Assembly (NCBI GenBank): GCA_020252385.1
Contig: JADCDC010000035.1
Coordinates: forward strand, 1 to 6,429
Direction: 5' to 3'
Origin: Aestuariivirga sp.
Lineage (GTDB): Bacteria; Pseudomonadota; Alphaproteobacteria; Rhizobiales; Aestuariivirgaceae
Length of the DNA stretch: 6,429 bases
Each line of letters starts with the position of its first letter. The stretch's first letter is position 1. The notes under the pieces are model-generated. The model did not search any database and was not told where the DNA came from. It was given only the letters and a program-made list of their open reading frames with translations. Position numbers and translations under genes: made by a program. Shown one piece after another: positions 4,341-6,429 of this stretch.

Positions 4341-5693
4341 CTATGGCGCCGTGGGCCGATCTGGCGCAGCGAAGAAGAAGTCTCGTGCGACATCGGCGAA
4401 ATCGGAGACATTGACCAGCCGCCCCGACAGTGCGCTCACCTTCGGCCCGGTTGCGAACACCGCACCACCCATGGAGTGGTTGCCGGGGCGCATGCGCTGC
4501 ACCGGGGCCTCGATCCGCCCGACATGCTGGGAGACGACCGCCTGGGGTGTGACGTTGGGCTTGCACCATGCAACGATGTCGGGAAGCCTGCCGCGCGCCT
4601 TCCCCTGCCGCTGGGTGGAGGGCCGTTCGATCCGGTCGAAGACCGGACGTCCCGTCCCGGCGTCCAGAAGCCCGGTAAGCAGGACGGTCGTTTCACGCAG
4701 CAAGCTTGCGAACAGCGCGGGATCCTGGCGTGACAGCCTGAGGGCCAGCTGATTGTCGTTGGCCTCCAGCAACGCGCAGAGGCGTTGGGGGTGATTAGCG
4801 GGGAGTTGATGGCGTCGCGAAAGCACCTGATCCAGGCGATCGCAGAGCTGCTTTCGAAGATGATGGATGCTGCCGTTCGGCTCCATGAAGCAGTTGGAAA
4901 AGACCAGGACCTCCGTTCCGCTTCCGGACGCTGCCAGCAGATCGCCGATGGCCGCGTCGAGCGCGCGGTAGACACGCCCGACAGGATCGCCCAGCCGTGA
5001 AAGCCGCGCGGCGTCGAACTCGGCGTGCTGGCGATCGGCAAACTGCCAAAGACCGTGACCTGCGCAATGCGCTTCCTTGAAACCGATGATGGCCATGTCC
5101 CAGGCGGCGTGGCTGAGCTGTTCGCACGCGACCCGGCGCTTCGCCTCGATGCTGGCCAGGAGATCGCTCACGATCCCGCCCACCTTTTCGTCATCAAGCA
5201 GCGGCTGATGATAGTCGCACCACTTGCATTCCTGGGTGCCAAGCTCCGCAACCACCTGACCTGCGAGATCGGGGGGATAGCTCTGCGGCGCCTTGAAGTA
5301 ATGTCCGTGTACGGACCAGTCCGCCAGCTGGATTCCATTGAGGGCCACGGGGACCGGACATTTCGGAACATCGATGACGCAGACGGACAGGCCTTGAGCT
5401 GACAGCCGATGCCAGAACGTCTGGCGTCCGTCCTCGTACTTCACCGCCATGCCGGCCCGGCCCGATCCCAGCGGGACCAGGAAATGGTAGCGGCCATGAT
5501 CGGCCAGCGGCGCGCCGAACTGGAAGGACGCCCAGATTGAATCGTCAGACATCTCGGCGCGGTTGTCCAGGAACCGGAAGGCTCCCTTGCTTCGAAGACT
5601 CGCCAGGTTGGACATGGCACCCGACCGGCTCATGACGTCGAGGAGGCGCCCGTCGGCTCCGTCCAGCGCAATGATCAGCAGTTTGGCAGACAT
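4341..5693 (-). CDS. Alkaline phosphatase superfamily (type I phosphodiesterase-like) protein with altered active-site residues
   Basis: This 450-residue protein has the AlkP/phosphodiesterase layout. KLLIIALDGADGRLLD (4-19) opens with the metal-binding Asp (D11). SIWASFQFGAPLADHG (52-67) corresponds to the segment after the nucleophile. GFKEAHCAGHGLWQFAD (204-220) carries H209 and H213. LPDIVAWCKP (370-379) and GNHSMGGAVFATGP (404-417, H406) are near the end. Two key places differ from usual members: the nucleophile position reads MSDDSIW (48-54) and the usual D/G-H-G-M metal motif reads SNCFM (266-270). The substrate is unknown; phosphate or phosphonate esters, nucleotides or sugar phosphates are possible. 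There is no signal peptide, so it is likely cytoplasmic. The ATG at 5693 is preferred over a GTG at 5717. It follows the phosphorylase gene by 87 bases on the same strand, and the two may form an operon. Confidence 0.85.
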   Translation of the reverse strand: MSAKLLIIALDGADGRLLDVMSRSGAMSNLASLRSKGAFRFLDNRAEMSDDSIWASFQFGAPLADHGRYHFLVPLGSGRAGMAVKYEDGRQTFWHRLSAQGLSVCVIDVPKCPVPVALNGIQLADWSVHGHYFKAPQSYPPDLAGQVVAELGTQECKWCDYHQPLLDDEKVGGIVSDLLASIEAKRRVACEQLSHAAWDMAIIGFKEAHCAGHGLWQFADRQHAEFDAARLSRLGDPVGRVYRALDAAIGDLLAASGSGTEVLVFSNCFMEPNGSIHHLRKQLCDRLDQVLSRRHQLPANHPQRLCALLEANDNQLALRLSRQDPALFASLLRETTVLLTGLLDAGTGRPVFDRIERPSTQRQGKARGRLPDIVAWCKPNVTPQAVVSQHVGRIEAPVQRMRPGNHSMGGAVFATGPKVSALSGRLVNVSDFADVARDFFFAAPDRPTAP

Positions 5694-5780
5694 GTCCCCG
5701 GCCACTCCAGGCCGCACGGGCCAGATTGCGATGTCGACTCCCGTAGCACCTTGGCAGACAGGGCGAAAAGACCAAAGGCC
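5694..5780. other. Gap between the phosphorylase gene and the AlkP-family gene
   Basis: These 87 bases separate two minus-strand genes. I see no consensus promoter and no strong terminator. A weak 5-bp stem (AGGGC 5760-5764 with GCCCT 5778-5782) overlaps the stop of the phosphorylase gene but has a 13-base loop and no following T-tract on the minus strand. Read-through between the genes is plausible. Confidence 0.35.
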
Positions 5781-6429
5781 CTAGAATCTCGCGTATCGTT
5801 CCTCCGGCTGTGGCGACTTGAGCGATTGGCAGAGGCATTCCACCCCGAGCGGAAGGCGGGCAGCCGCCTCAAGCGCGACACGGGACGCGAGGGGCGAAAG
5901 CCTCTCCAGAACCCCCTCCTGCAGCACGCTGACGCCTGCCGGGCGGAAATAGTCGCTGAAGCCCGCGGTGACGAAGGCGCAGGGCACGAAGCAGGCACCG
6001 ATCTCACGCGCGAGGGTGGCTTCGGGGGCGATCGAATGGTTGATGATGTCCGCCCCGAGATTGCGGTAGGCGATGGCCTCGGCAGGTGTCGTCAGCCGGG
6101 GGCCGTAGGCATGGGCGGCGACGAGGCCCGAGTCCACGCCATAGACGCGCGCCGGCGCGGGCCAGTGCCGCCGTGCCGTCTCCGCGAGGATGTCCGCACA
6201 GGCCGGGCAGACGATCTGCTTGCCGCTGCAGTCGAAGCGCTGGCGGCCGGGCAGCAGGGAGTATGGTGTCTGCGTCAACTCCACGATGTCGGCGTTGATG
6301 ACGAAGTCACCCACACGGATCGCGCGGTTGAGGGCGCCGATCGTGGAACTCGCCAGCACCCGGCGCACGCCGGCGGCTTCCAGCACCGCGAAGGCGCGGC
6401 GATGACAGGAATGATCGATCCAGTCGCGC
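5781..6429 (-). CDS. Purine nucleoside phosphorylase / MTA phosphorylase-family protein, 5' end cut by the window edge
   Basis: About 215 C-terminal residues are visible; the frame stays open to the right edge as RDWIDHSCHRRAFAVLEAAG, so the start lies outside. The family is recognised from GVRRVLASSTIGALN, IRVGDFVINADIVE, the AYGPRLTTPAEAIAYRNLGAD segment (equivalent to EGPRFxTxAE in MTAP/PNP), and APEATLAREIGACFVPCAFVT. Members cleave purine nucleosides or 5'-methylthioadenosine with phosphate, giving a free base and sugar-1-phosphate. Where most MTAP/PNP proteins read GMTxxPE, this one reads NHSIAPE, so the usual substrate-contact Met-Thr is His-Ser and substrate choice is uncertain. A CPAC motif is also present. 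A GTG at 6386 would lose conserved sequence and is unlikely to be the start. It probably leads the AlkP-family gene. Confidence 0.88.
   Translation of the reverse strand, partial: RDWIDHSCHRRAFAVLEAAGVRRVLASSTIGALNRAIRVGDFVINADIVELTQTPYSLLPGRQRFDCSGKQIVCPACADILAETARRHWPAPARVYGVDSGLVAAHAYGPRLTTPAEAIAYRNLGADIINHSIAPEATLAREIGACFVPCAFVTAGFSDYFRPAGVSVLQEGVLERLSPLASRVALEAAARLPLGVECLCQSLKSPQPEERYARF

Noticed and set aside
4008..4733. Long plus-strand open frame across the end of bufD and the AlkP-family gene
   Set aside because: It overlaps two recognised genes on opposite strands, has Arg/Pro-rich composition and matches no family I recognise.
1..5693. The FGE-family protein as activator of the AlkP-superfamily protein
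   Set aside because: The AlkP-family protein has no C/SxPxR sulfatase motif to be converted to formylglycine, and the two genes are far apart in separate units.

Overview
The window is a GC-rich chromosomal segment, most likely from an alphaproteobacterium. The reasons are the GC-rich codon use, the ECF-type promoter motif, and a bufferin operon resembling the copper-responsive ones known from Caulobacter. I cannot name the genus. Genes are tightly packed and four of them overlap or abut. No RNA genes, mobile elements or CRISPR arrays are visible.

Left part, minus strand. Bases 1-279 hold the N-terminal 93 residues of a formylglycine-generating-enzyme (SUMF1/FGE) family protein cut by the window edge. 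Bases 363-1695 hold a three-gene minus-strand operon with overlapping ends. Its order is an ArsR/SmtB-family repressor (cysteine-free), an AHSA1/SRPBCC-domain protein, and a DUF4287-DUF5655 protein. Its promoter is near-consensus (TTGACA, 17-bp spacer, TATGAT) with a perfect 16-bp palindrome lying almost wholly in the spacer, a likely autorepression operator.

Centre, plus strand. Bases 1898-4311 form a complete bufABCD (bufferin) operon. BufA is a secreted four-cysteine precursor of the DUF2282 family. BufB is the MNIO/DUF692 iron enzyme that modifies its cysteines. BufC is the DUF2063 partner of BufB, and BufD is a four-helix DoxX-family membrane protein. A putative ECF promoter (GTAAC, N16, CGAA) lies upstream of bufA. 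A strong GC hairpin between bufA and bufB may favour expression of the precursor over the enzymes. By analogy with studied bufferins, the operon probably makes a periplasmic copper-binding modified peptide.

Right part, minus strand. An alkaline-phosphatase-superfamily protein (4341-5693) converges on bufD and has unusual residues at the expected catalytic positions. Upstream of it is a purine nucleoside phosphorylase/MTAP-family protein (5781 to beyond the right edge) with a substituted substrate-site motif. These two may be co-transcribed, but their joint role is unknown.

The 202-bp region between the ArsR gene and bufA is a divergent control region with two separate promoters. Nothing in the sequence ties the ArsR protein to control of the buf genes.
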